Below, piece by piece: positions 7,757-13,924 of a stretch of DNA of 13,924 nucleotides. Under the pieces are notes generated by a model that made no database searches, was not told the origin of the DNA, and saw only the letters and a program-made list of their open reading frames with translations. How positions within the stretch are numbered: position 1 is the stretch's first letter; every line of letters begins with the position of its first letter. Origin of the DNA: Rickettsiales bacterium (lineage in GTDB: Bacteria > Pseudomonadota > Alphaproteobacteria > Pelagibacterales > Pelagibacteraceae); assembly GCA_005801485.1 (NCBI GenBank), contig SYDM01000044.1, forward strand, positions 1 to 13,924, in the 5' to 3' direction. The position numbers were made by a program, and so were the translations under genes.

Positions 7757-8518
7757 TTAGTTTTCTATCAATCTTATAGTAGAAATACATCTACCATAGT
7801 CCTTTTTACCTTGTTTTAATGATCTACGAAAGCTAAAAAAAATTTCTTCTTTATCATAAGTATCTAGATTAATATTTTCAATAAAATTTACATCGAATTG
7901 CGCTACTTTGGAGTTAACGTATTTTCTTAAATCGAAAAAAATTTTGTTATTCTTTGAAGAAAAAAATTTTTTATTTATTTTATTTTTGCTTATAAATTCA
8001 TCATAAAATTCATTACCAATTTCGTAATTTTTTGATGCTATACAAGGACCAATTGCTACATAAATCTGATTATTTTTATTCATTTTGATGATTTTATTGA
8101 TAGTATTTTCTATAATACCGTTAACCGCTCCTTTCCATCCAGCATGAACACAAGCCACAGTTTGATTTATTTTTTCATAAATCAATATAGGAACACAATC
8201 TGCGGTAAGAACTGAAATAGCAATGTTTTTAATTTTCGTAATCAATGCATCAGCATTAACTCTTTTTATATTTTGATTGTTTTCATCAATTATTACAACT
8301 TTATTGCTATGTGTTTGATTCATTGTAAATAAATTATTTTTCTCAACTCCTATTTTTTTTGAAACAATAGATAAGTTATTTAAAACATTTTTTCTTTTGT
8401 CTTTAGAACCCAGTCCACAATTAAGGCTGCTATATATACCTTTTGAAACACCTCCTTTATTTGAAAAAAAACAATGCTTAATATAATTAAACTCATTAAG
8501 TTTTTTAGAAAAATACAT
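7757..8518 (-). CDS. pgeF: Peptidoglycan editing factor PgeF / YfiH-LACC1 multicopper-oxidase-like family protein
   Basis: This belongs to the YfiH/LACC1 family (once called polyphenol oxidase or laccase domain). E. coli PgeF is reported to keep wrong amino acids out of peptidoglycan precursors, and LACC1-type members act as purine nucleoside phosphorylases and adenosine deaminases; which applies here cannot be told from sequence. The 253-residue protein has the conserved metal triad by position: H70 in MNQTHSNKV, C108 in LTADCVPIL and H125 in CVHAGWKG. GPCIASKNYEIG also matches the family, and length is normal (about 240-260). Its ATG overlaps the midA stop codon by one base (TAATG), pointing to coupled translation in an lgt-midA-pgeF operon. 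Lgt acts in the envelope, which fits an envelope role, but midA does not. Confidence 0.9.
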   Translation of the reverse strand: MYFSKKLNEFNYIKHCFFSNKGGVSKGIYSSLNCGLGSKDKRKNVLNNLSIVSKKIGVEKNNLFTMNQTHSNKVVIIDENNQNIKRVNADALITKIKNIAISVLTADCVPILIYEKINQTVACVHAGWKGAVNGIIENTINKIIKMNKNNQIYVAIGPCIASKNYEIGNEFYDEFISKNKINKKFFSSKNNKIFFDLRKYVNSKVAQFDVNFIENINLDTYDKEEIFFSFRRSLKQGKKDYGRCISTIRLIEN

Positions 8519-9579
8519 TAGTTAAATCCTAGCGAAAATTTATTTTTTAATTTAAATGCAAACAAAAACTTAAATAATTCACCCATTTGTTTTGGGTTAA
8601 TTAATCTTTCTATTCTAAAATATAAATCTGATTTTTCTTTAAAATTCATTTTTTTAGCAACCACCTCAGCTCTATCCATAATTCCTATTTTTTTTAAGAA
8701 AAAACTCTGAGTTACTATATTATTAACTTTCATTTTTTTTTTTAAATAGTTTTTTAATAAACCAAAATTTACTAAAGAGGTAATGTCAGCATCTCCAATA
8801 TTATCAAATATCATGTTGGCTTTATGATTCATGATAGATTGTAATGTGTTTTTATTTTTTTGTTTAAGGAAGCCATAATCGATTAAAAGCAAACCACCAT
8901 TTTGTTTTTTAATTGCACTGATGATGAGATTTAATTCAGCTAATCCTTGCTTGGGATATTCAATAAAAGTTTGCTTTTTTGATAGACTATATTTTTTTAG
9001 TTCAATTATTATTTTTGAATCAGCTTTTTTTAAAAAAGTTTTAATTTTAGAATTATTTTCTAATTTTACATACTGTTCATAAAGAATATTATTAATTTTT
9101 TTAAATTGTTTTATTGGAATAGCATCGAAAAATTCGTTTCCTAAAAATATAATAGGTCCTTTTTGAATTTTATTAAAATTCTTAATCCATTGAATTTTTA
9201 CATCATTAAGATTATTTTTTTGTAAATTTTTTAAATTTTTACTTCTTTCGTATAAAAAAATATTTACTGAATTAAAAAAAATTGGAAATTTTTTAAATAC
9301 TCTAAGAAAAGTTTTACACATATCGCCGTTGCCAGGACCAAGTTCTACAACATTAAATATTGTTGGTTTATCCATGTGCTCCCATAGAGAAATAATCCAT
9401 AAAGCAATCATCTCACTAAATATTGAGGTTATTCCAGGTGAGGTAATAAAATCACCATTTTTCCCAAAAGGAATTTTTTTAGAATAATAACCGTAGTTCT
9501 TATTATAAAGCACGTTAGAAATAAATTTATCTATTGGAATTTTTTTTGATTCTTTAAAATATTTACTTAGCGAATTCAT
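8518..9579 (-). CDS. MidA/NDUFAF7-family SAM-dependent methyltransferase
   Basis: This family includes the mitochondrial protein NDUFAF7 (MidA), which methylates an arginine of complex I subunit NDUFS2 during assembly. The 353-residue protein shows the family N-terminus (PIDKFISNVLYNKNYGYYSKK at about 15-35, and FITSPGITSIFSEM), SAM-binding motif I VELGPGNGDM (78-87) and the conserved block FLGNEFFDAIPIKQF (145-159), plus LLLIDYGF near 230. The C-terminal half is lysine-rich and more divergent. The start overlaps the end of lgt by 17 bases, and the stop overlaps the pgeF start by one. By homology a role in NADH dehydrogenase assembly is plausible. No nuo genes are in the window, so the substrate remains unproven here. 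Confidence 0.9.
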   Translation of the reverse strand: MNSLSKYFKESKKIPIDKFISNVLYNKNYGYYSKKIPFGKNGDFITSPGITSIFSEMIALWIISLWEHMDKPTIFNVVELGPGNGDMCKTFLRVFKKFPIFFNSVNIFLYERSKNLKNLQKNNLNDVKIQWIKNFNKIQKGPIIFLGNEFFDAIPIKQFKKINNILYEQYVKLENNSKIKTFLKKADSKIIIELKKYSLSKKQTFIEYPKQGLAELNLIISAIKKQNGGLLLIDYGFLKQKNKNTLQSIMNHKANMIFDNIGDADITSLVNFGLLKNYLKKKMKVNNIVTQSFFLKKIGIMDRAEVVAKKMNFKEKSDLYFRIERLINPKQMGELFKFLFAFKLKNKFSLGFN

Positions 9580-10360
9580 TATTTTTTGCTTTTTTTAAAA
9601 TGAATAAACCAATTAAAATCATGATGAAACTTAAAATTGATCCCATACTAAATAAATCGAACAAATAACCAATTTGTTTATCAGGCTCTCTGAATTGTTC
9701 TGATACAATTCTAAACAAACCATATAAGATCATAAATAAAGCAGCTACCGTGCCTGAGCTAGTTGTTTTTTTATAAATTAGATTTATAAGAATAATAAAA
9801 AGTACAATGCCCTCTAAAACAGCCTCGTAAAGTTGTGAAGGGTGTCTAGGTATTTCATCTACTTCAGGAAATATGACAGCCCAAAAGAAACTTGTTGGTT
9901 TACCATAGAGCTCCCCATTAATAAAATTAGCTATTCTTCCTAAAAAAATACCAATAGGTGCAACACTTGCAATAATATCTAGAAAAAAAAATGAATTAAT
10001 TTTTACTTTGTTTGCAAATATAGTAGTTCCCAATATTATACCAATTAAGGCTCCATGAAAAGACATACCGCCTTGCCAGATTTTGAAAATATCGAGAGGT
10101 TTATTTAAAAAATAAGATAGATTATAAAAAAGTACATATCCTAATCTTCCACCAATTATTATTGAAATAATAATATAACTAATCAAATCATCAAAAATAT
10201 TACTATCAAATTCAACAATTTTATTTCGAATTTTAAAATTAATTATTTTTTTTGCAATCCACCATCCAATTAAAATTCCAAAAATATATGCAAGTGAATA
10301 CCAATGAACTTTAAAAAAGCCGAAATTAATTAAAACTGGGTTTAAATCATGGATATACAT
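9563..10360 (-). CDS. lgt: Phosphatidylglycerol--prolipoprotein diacylglyceryl transferase
   Basis: Lgt moves the diacylglyceryl group from phosphatidylglycerol to the lipobox cysteine of prolipoproteins, in the inner membrane. The 265-residue protein is rich in hydrophobic segments (about seven). It has the diagnostic GGMSFHGALIG with H102, the signature GRIANFINGELYGKPT (141-156) with R142, N145 and E150, RHPSQLYEA (172-180), and EQFREPDKQIG (221-231) with R224, which corresponds by position to an essential arginine in E. coli Lgt. Length is slightly short for the family. The start codon at 10360 lies in one arm of an inverted repeat, and no ribosome binding site is visible near it. It leads the lgt-midA-pgeF run and diverges from ubiK across 52 bases. 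Confidence 0.97.
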   Translation of the reverse strand: MYIHDLNPVLINFGFFKVHWYSLAYIFGILIGWWIAKKIINFKIRNKIVEFDSNIFDDLISYIIISIIIGGRLGYVLFYNLSYFLNKPLDIFKIWQGGMSFHGALIGIILGTTIFANKVKINSFFFLDIIASVAPIGIFLGRIANFINGELYGKPTSFFWAVIFPEVDEIPRHPSQLYEAVLEGIVLFIILINLIYKKTTSSGTVAALFMILYGLFRIVSEQFREPDKQIGYLFDLFSMGSILSFIMILIGLFILKKAKNNEFAK

Positions 10361-10376
10361 GGTAAATTTATACCAT
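10359..10376. repeat. Inverted repeat covering the lgt start codon
   Basis: ATGGTA, a six-base spacer and TACCAT form a perfect 6-base-arm inverted repeat. In the lgt transcript the second arm includes the first two bases of the AUG, so a hairpin could hide the start codon; as DNA it could be an operator between lgt and ubiK. The stem is short, so this may be coincidence. Confidence 0.5.
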
Positions 10377-10378
10377 AT

Positions 10379-10407
10379 TTGATATTATTTTTCCTATTAT
10401 TTAATAT
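10379..10407 (+). promoter_or_regulatory. Candidate sigma-70-type promoter for ubiK
   Basis: TTGATA (10379-10384) and TAATAT (10402-10407) have a 17-base spacer. The predicted start, six to seven bases later, coincides with the ubiK ATG at 10413, implying a leaderless message; no Shine-Dalgarno sequence is present. Tentative, because the region is extremely AT-rich. Confidence 0.4.
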
Positions 10408-10412
10408 TAATC

Positions 10413-10640
10413 ATGAATACCTCAGAAAAAATTTTAAAGCTCATATCTAATTTTATAGAAACAGGAATTTTAACATCACAAGATGCTAAAAAAGAATTGA
10501 TTAATAATTTAAAATTTAAGCGCGATAATTTAATTGATAAGCTTCAGTTAGTATCAAGAGAAGAATTTAATATTTTAAAAAAAATAATTGAAAAACAACA
10601 AAAAGAAATAAACCAATTAAAAAGAAAAAAGAAACTATAA
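10413..10640 (+). CDS. ubiK: UbiK-type accessory factor for ubiquinone biosynthesis (BMFP domain)
   Basis: UbiK (YqiC in E. coli) is a small protein that assists the aerobic ubiquinone-synthesis complex together with UbiJ; the same fold was earlier described as a membrane-fusogenic coiled coil. The 75-residue protein has an amphipathic N-terminal helix (about 1-45) and the C-terminal motif VSREEFNILKKIIEKQQKEINQLKRK (about 47-72), a heptad coiled coil that carries the recognisable BMFP signature and probably trimerises. It is shorter than the E. coli protein (about 96). It diverges from lgt and ends six bases inside the convergent envZ-like gene. The lgt-ubiK divergence is, as far as I recall, common in alphaproteobacteria. 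It is small but well supported by the motif and position. Confidence 0.85.
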   Translation: MNTSEKILKLISNFIETGILTSQDAKKELINNLKFKRDNLIDKLQLVSREEFNILKKIIEKQQKEINQLKRKKKL

Positions 10641-11954
10641 CGGCAACGAAATCTTAACTTCTAAACCTTTATATTTGCTTTCACCCAGCTCAATACTTCC
10701 ACCGTGAGATCTTATAATATCCTCAGCTATTGACATTCCTAAACCAACACCTGAATGATTTAAGTTTCTGCTTTCATCCAACCTAAAAAAAGGTTTAAAA
10801 ACGTTTTTGTATTGATGTAATGGAATACCTTGACCATCATCATTAATATAAATATTTATTTTATTTTTTGATTTTGACATATGGACATAAACATTCTTGG
10901 CATAATTCAATCCATTTTCAATAATATTATTGAAACATCGTTTCAATGCATTTTTTCTTGCAACAATAACTATTTGATCTACTAAGTTTAAGTGAAGATT
11001 TTTATTATTTTTTTCAGTGGCGATCTCACTAAAAAGATTATTAATATTCGCTGCTGTAGATTCTTCTTGAATCTGTGATTTTGCAAATTGTAAATACGAA
11101 TTTAACATTTTTTCCATCTCATCAATATCTTTTGACATTTTAATTGACAGGTCTTTTTGATTTAACATTGCCAATTGCAGCTTTAGTCTTGTTAATGGCG
11201 TTCTAAGATCGTGACTTATACCTGACAGCATTTCCGTTCTTTGCTTTAAATGTCTATCAATTCTTTTAGCCATTTTATCAAACTCATAAGCAGCTTTTCT
11301 TACTTCGGATGCACCCGATGGTCTTATGCCGCTCACAAAATCTCCTTTACCAAATTTTTCTGCTGCTTTTGCAAGGTTAACAATTGGTCTAGTTTGATTT
11401 TTTAAAAAAATGATAGCAATTGAAATAAGCATTATTGATGGAAGTGTAATCCAAAAAATAAATATCCTTACAGAAGATGGTGCAATCTTTTCTTGTGGAA
11501 ATAGAATTTGAATAGTCTTAGAATTAGATTTTAATCTAATTTCTACTACATCTTCGTATTTGATATTATCAAACCAATAATTTGAGGGCCCAAAAGCACT
11601 TTTTAATTCTCGGCGTAAAGATCTGTCTATAGGACTAAATTTTCTTTCTCTGCTGACTAAGGGTAATTTTTCATCAACAATATTAATTACAAAATCAAAG
11701 TTAGATTTAAAACTTTGATTAAAATAATCTATTTGCTTAGAGTCATTTCCATTATAGATGTTTGATAAAGTTTTTAATTCACCCACTAAAGATCTAGTCA
11801 ACTCTTTGTTTGTTTTAATCCAAATACTATCAAAGAAAACAACAGTGATTATAATTTGTAAAATAATGGTTGGGGCTACTACTATAATTAAAGATCTATA
11901 AAATAAGCCAGTAGGTAAAATTTTTTTTAAAATATTATTCAATCCAAAGGACAT
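10635..11954 (-). CDS. EnvZ-like sensor histidine kinase
   Basis: This is an inner-membrane sensor kinase and the partner of the adjacent response regulator. The order is: transmembrane helix 1 at about 20-42, a periplasmic domain of about 115 residues (46-162), transmembrane helix 2 at 162-184, and HAMP at 185-237. Then come the dimerisation/phosphoacceptor domain with SGISHDLRTPLTRLKLQLAM (H248) and the ATP-binding domain with N-box NNIIENGLNY (342-351), G1 DDGQGIP (372-378), F-box KPFFRLDESRN (387-397) and G2 GVGLGMSIA (402-410). All catalytic motifs are intact. The H-box with its following TPLTRLKLQL is EnvZ-like, so osmolarity or envelope sensing is possible, but the periplasmic domain shows nothing I recognise. 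The start overlaps the response regulator by 20 bases. The 3' end meets ubiK tail to tail with a six-base overlap. Confidence 0.93.
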   Translation of the reverse strand: MSFGLNNILKKILPTGLFYRSLIIVVAPTIILQIIITVVFFDSIWIKTNKELTRSLVGELKTLSNIYNGNDSKQIDYFNQSFKSNFDFVINIVDEKLPLVSRERKFSPIDRSLRRELKSAFGPSNYWFDNIKYEDVVEIRLKSNSKTIQILFPQEKIAPSSVRIFIFWITLPSIMLISIAIIFLKNQTRPIVNLAKAAEKFGKGDFVSGIRPSGASEVRKAAYEFDKMAKRIDRHLKQRTEMLSGISHDLRTPLTRLKLQLAMLNQKDLSIKMSKDIDEMEKMLNSYLQFAKSQIQEESTAANINNLFSEIATEKNNKNLHLNLVDQIVIVARKNALKRCFNNIIENGLNYAKNVYVHMSKSKNKINIYINDDGQGIPLHQYKNVFKPFFRLDESRNLNHSGVGLGMSIAEDIIRSHGGSIELGESKYKGLEVKISLPL

Positions 11955-12612
11955 AGCCGGTACCTCTTATGGTTTGTAAGTATTTTGGATTTTTAGGATT
12001 GATCTCAATCTTTTGTCTTAGTCTCGTAATCATGACATCGATAGACCTTTCTTGAATAATATTTGAAATTTCTCCGATTTGTAATCTCGAATAAGTTTTT
12101 CCTGGATTAGCTAACATTTCTATTAAAACTTTCTTTTCTACATTATTAATCTTACTAATTTTATTTTTTAGTCGAATAGACATTTTATTCAAGTCAACTT
12201 TAGCTTCACCAATTTTATTAATTTTATTGAGATCAATTTTAGTAATTTTTTTAATAATATTTCTAATCCTAAGTAATAATTCTTTTGGCTCAAAAGGTTT
12301 GCTTAAATAGTCATCCGCCCCCAGTTCTAAACCTTCTATTCTATTTTCTACTTCTCCCTTAGCGGTTAAAAGAATAATTGGTAGATTAGAATTTTTTTTT
12401 ATCTCTTTTGTAAGTTCAAAACCGTTTTGTCCTGGCATCATGACATCGAGCACTATTAAATCAAATTTAAAATAACCCATTTTGATTTTTGCTTCTTCAG
12501 CATTGCTAGCCGTAGATACAATCAACTTATTTTCTTTTAAGTATTCTTTGATGAGCTCTCTAATTCTATCGTCATCATCAACTACCAGAATATGGTATTT
12601 AATTTTTTCCAT
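11935..12612 (-). CDS. OmpR/PetR-like response regulator
   Basis: This is a transcription factor of the OmpR/PhoB class, activated by phosphorylation. The receiver domain (about 6-120) has the acidic cluster D12-D14, phosphoacceptor D56 in VLDVMMPGQNG, T83 in LLTAKG and K105 in YLSKPFEP. The winged-helix DNA-binding domain (about 135-224) ends with the class signature RSIDVMITRLRQKIE and YLQTIRGTGYVLW. The 225 residues are slightly short for OmpR (about 239), mainly in the linker. The gene overlaps the upstream marR-like gene by 14 bases and the downstream kinase by 20, so the three make a tight operon. An OmpR-type regulator beside a MarR-type protein resembles petP-petR of Rhodobacter; target genes cannot be read from the sequence. 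Confidence 0.94.
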   Translation of the reverse strand: MEKIKYHILVVDDDDRIRELIKEYLKENKLIVSTASNAEEAKIKMGYFKFDLIVLDVMMPGQNGFELTKEIKKNSNLPIILLTAKGEVENRIEGLELGADDYLSKPFEPKELLLRIRNIIKKITKIDLNKINKIGEAKVDLNKMSIRLKNKISKINNVEKKVLIEMLANPGKTYSRLQIGEISNIIQERSIDVMITRLRQKIEINPKNPKYLQTIRGTGYVLWIE

Positions 12613-13042
12613 TTATAATTTTATTTAATACCTCTTTAAATTTTATTACTGAGTCGGGTTCAGAGTTTTTTAGAGCATTAAATATTCTCTTTTTTTGAGA
12701 CTCATATATTTTTTCAAAATAAATTTTTCCATCTTTATCTAAGAATAAGTTTTTTTTCCTTGTATCTTCTTCGTCTTTAATTTGTTTTATCATTTTAGAT
12801 TTTATCAAGTCTCTTAATACTCGATTTAAGCTTTGCTTAGTTACTTTTAAGCGGAACATTAATTCACCAAGATTTATCCCTGGATTTCTTTCAATTAGAT
12901 TTAAAGCTCTTAAATGTGCTGGACCGAATGAATTTTCTGAAAGTATTTTTTTAGGATCAGAAAAAGTTTCTCGATAAGCATAAAAAAGTAGCTGAATAAA
13001 ATCTTTTATTTGTTCGTCTTTAAGATAAAGTAACTCTTTCAT
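12599..13042 (-). CDS. MarR-family winged-helix regulator (PetP-like)
   Basis: This is a small dimeric DNA-binding regulator. The 147-residue protein has N-terminal helices (about 8-55, with YRETF and GPAHLRAL), a helix-turn-helix at about 57-81 (LGELMFRLKVTKQSLNRVLR), and a wing at about 85-102 carrying D90-EED-T-R95, the arginine-containing wing signature of the family. It contains no cysteine, so it cannot sense redox by thiol chemistry as OhrR does; its ligand is unknown. It is first in the operon with the OmpR-like regulator and EnvZ-like kinase, which suggests it works with them. It is divergent from ilvE across 76 bases holding an inverted repeat that could be its operator. By gene order it resembles PetP of Rhodobacter. 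Confidence 0.88.
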   Translation of the reverse strand: MKELLYLKDEQIKDFIQLLFYAYRETFSDPKKILSENSFGPAHLRALNLIERNPGINLGELMFRLKVTKQSLNRVLRDLIKSKMIKQIKDEEDTRKKNLFLDKDGKIYFEKIYESQKKRIFNALKNSEPDSVIKFKEVLNKIINGKN

Positions 13043-13057
13043 AATCGGTAAGTTATA

Positions 13058-13086
13058 TTGACTTATTGTAATAAGAAATATATTTT
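13058..13086 (+). promoter_or_regulatory. Candidate sigma-70-type promoter for ilvE
   Basis: TTGACT (13058-13063) and TATTTT (13081-13086) are separated by 17 bases. A start near 13093 would leave a leader of about 26 bases before the ilvE ATG at 13119. The -35 is a good match and the -10 moderate. It overlaps the inverted repeat at 13062-13075. Confidence 0.45.
13062..13075. repeat. Inverted repeat, candidate MarR-type operator
   Basis: CTTATT, a two-base spacer and AATAAG form a perfect 6-base-arm inverted repeat between the marR-like gene and ilvE. It covers the start of the spacer of the candidate ilvE promoter and lies about 20-33 bases upstream of the marR-like ATG. Its size and symmetry suit a dimeric winged-helix repressor. 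Function is inferred. Confidence 0.5.
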
Positions 13087-13118
13087 TTTGTAAGAAAAAA
13101 ATTGTTATATTGTTTTTT

Positions 13119-13924
13119 ATGGAAATTATCCCTTACGACAAAAGATCAGGAAAGATTTGGTTTAATGGTGAAAATGTTGACTGGTCAAAAGCTCAAGTTC
13201 ATCTTTTAAGTCATGGACTCCACTATGCAAGTTGTGTTTTTGAAGGAATCCGAGTTTACGACGGAAAAATTTTTAAATTGTCTGAACATACAGAAAGATT
13301 GTTTCATTCTGCCAAAAGAATGGGAATGAATGTTCCCTACAGTAAAGACGAAATAAGTCAATCGACTAATCAAATAGTTGAGATTCAAAAAACCCAAAAC
13401 GGTTATGTGAGACCAATTATATGGCGCGGTAGTGAAATGATGGCTATCTCAGCACAAAATAATAAAATCAATGTTGCAATTGCCACTTGGGAGTGGGGAT
13501 CTTATTTTGATCCAAAACTTAAACTAGAAGGTATTAGGTTAAATATTTCATCATGGAGAAGACCTGCGCCAAATTCTATTCCTTGGGATACAAAAGCTTC
13601 CGGTCTTTACATGATTTGTACACTTTCAAAACACCAAGCAGAGTCCAAAGGTTATGTGGATTCTTTAATGCTAGACCATCAAGGGAATGTTGCAGAGGCA
13701 ACTGGAGCTAATATTTTTTTTAAAAATAGCGCAGGAGAACTTCATACACCAAAACCTGATTCTTTTTTAGATGGAATAACCAGAAGATGTATTATTGATA
13801 TTGCAAAATCGAAAGGTATTAAAGTTATAGAGCGTAAAATCAAACCAGAAGAAATGTCTAATTTTGTAGGTTGTTTTTTAACCGGAACCGCAGCAGAAGT
13901 AACGCCAGTTGCATCTATTGATAA
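13119..13924 (+). CDS. ilvE: Branched-chain amino acid aminotransferase (partial, C-terminus cut by window edge)
   Basis: IlvE is a PLP enzyme for the last step of leucine, isoleucine and valine synthesis and the first step of their breakdown. From the ATG at 13119, 268 codons are open to the window edge; the family is about 290-310 residues, so perhaps 25-40 are missing. The fold-type IV pattern is clear: WFNGENVDWSKAQVHLLSHGLHYASCVFEGIR (about 14-44), the PLP lysine K159 in PWDTKASG, and DHQGNVAEATGANIFF (186-201) with E193 in the EATGANIF motif. GTAAEVTPV near the end is also typical. No ribosome binding site is visible. It is divergent from the marR-like operon and may share its control region. 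D-amino-acid transaminase and aminodeoxychorismate lyase belong to the same fold, but the length and the GLHYASCVFEGIR and GTAAEVTPV motifs favour IlvE. Confidence 0.94.
   Translation, partial: MEIIPYDKRSGKIWFNGENVDWSKAQVHLLSHGLHYASCVFEGIRVYDGKIFKLSEHTERLFHSAKRMGMNVPYSKDEISQSTNQIVEIQKTQNGYVRPIIWRGSEMMAISAQNNKINVAIATWEWGSYFDPKLKLEGIRLNISSWRRPAPNSIPWDTKASGLYMICTLSKHQAESKGYVDSLMLDHQGNVAEATGANIFFKNSAGELHTPKPDSFLDGITRRCIIDIAKSKGIKVIERKIKPEEMSNFVGCFLTGTAAEVTPVASID

Noticed and set aside
200..12500. Many T- or A-runs of seven to nine bases inside genes
   Set aside because: They correspond to lysine or phenylalanine codons in an AT-rich genome and the reading frames continue intact through them, so they are not evidence of frameshifts or terminators.
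13206..13397. A 63-codon open frame on the minus strand
   Set aside because: It is antisense to ilvE, which has all expected aminotransferase motifs.
1..13924. Mobile element, CRISPR array, tRNA/rRNA genes or a defence/biosynthetic island
   Set aside because: Every gene belongs to a widespread housekeeping or regulatory family, gaps are under 90 bases, and no terminal repeats, spaced direct repeats or cloverleaf-like sequence were noticed.

Overview
The window looks like a stretch of core chromosome from an AT-rich, streamlined alphaproteobacterium, most likely SAR11 (Pelagibacterales). This rests on the low GC content, lysine/asparagine/isoleucine-rich proteins, intergenic gaps of 6 to 86 bases, frequent gene overlaps, and an alphaproteobacterial gene set (petABC for cytochrome bc1, and lgt-midA-pgeF opposite ubiK). 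The assignment is from pattern recognition, not from a database search.

Layout from left to right. (1) A minus-strand run, trmL -> hemF -> greA (greA cut by the left edge), covering tRNA wobble methylation, haem synthesis and transcript cleavage. (2) Divergent from it, petA-petB-petC on the plus strand, the three catalytic subunits of the bc1 complex. (3) A minus-strand group, prs -> rplY -> pth -> ychF (PRPP synthesis and translation-related genes), whose last gene overlaps the end of petC tail to tail. (4) A minus-strand run of overlapping genes, lgt -> midA -> pgeF, just upstream of prs, with ubiK divergent from lgt. (5) A minus-strand regulatory operon of overlapping genes, marR-like -> ompR-like -> envZ-like, tail to tail with ubiK. 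(6) Divergent from it, ilvE on the plus strand, cut by the right edge.

Several genes concern the respiratory chain: petABC (complex III), midA (family implicated in complex I assembly), ubiK (ubiquinone synthesis) and hemF (haem). The MarR/OmpR pair resembles the petP/petR pair of Rhodobacter, which was named for its linkage to petABC. A regulatory link here is an inference only.

No mobile element, CRISPR array, phage gene, tRNA or rRNA was seen, and I found no convincing previously undescribed system. The observations most worth checking are small: a palindromic operator candidate between marR and ilvE, a 12-base perfect palindrome inside a predicted rplY promoter, an inverted repeat covering the lgt start codon, promoters placed so close to genes that transcripts could be leaderless, and a long low-complexity tail on ribosomal protein L25. 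No non-coding stretch exceeds 90 bases.
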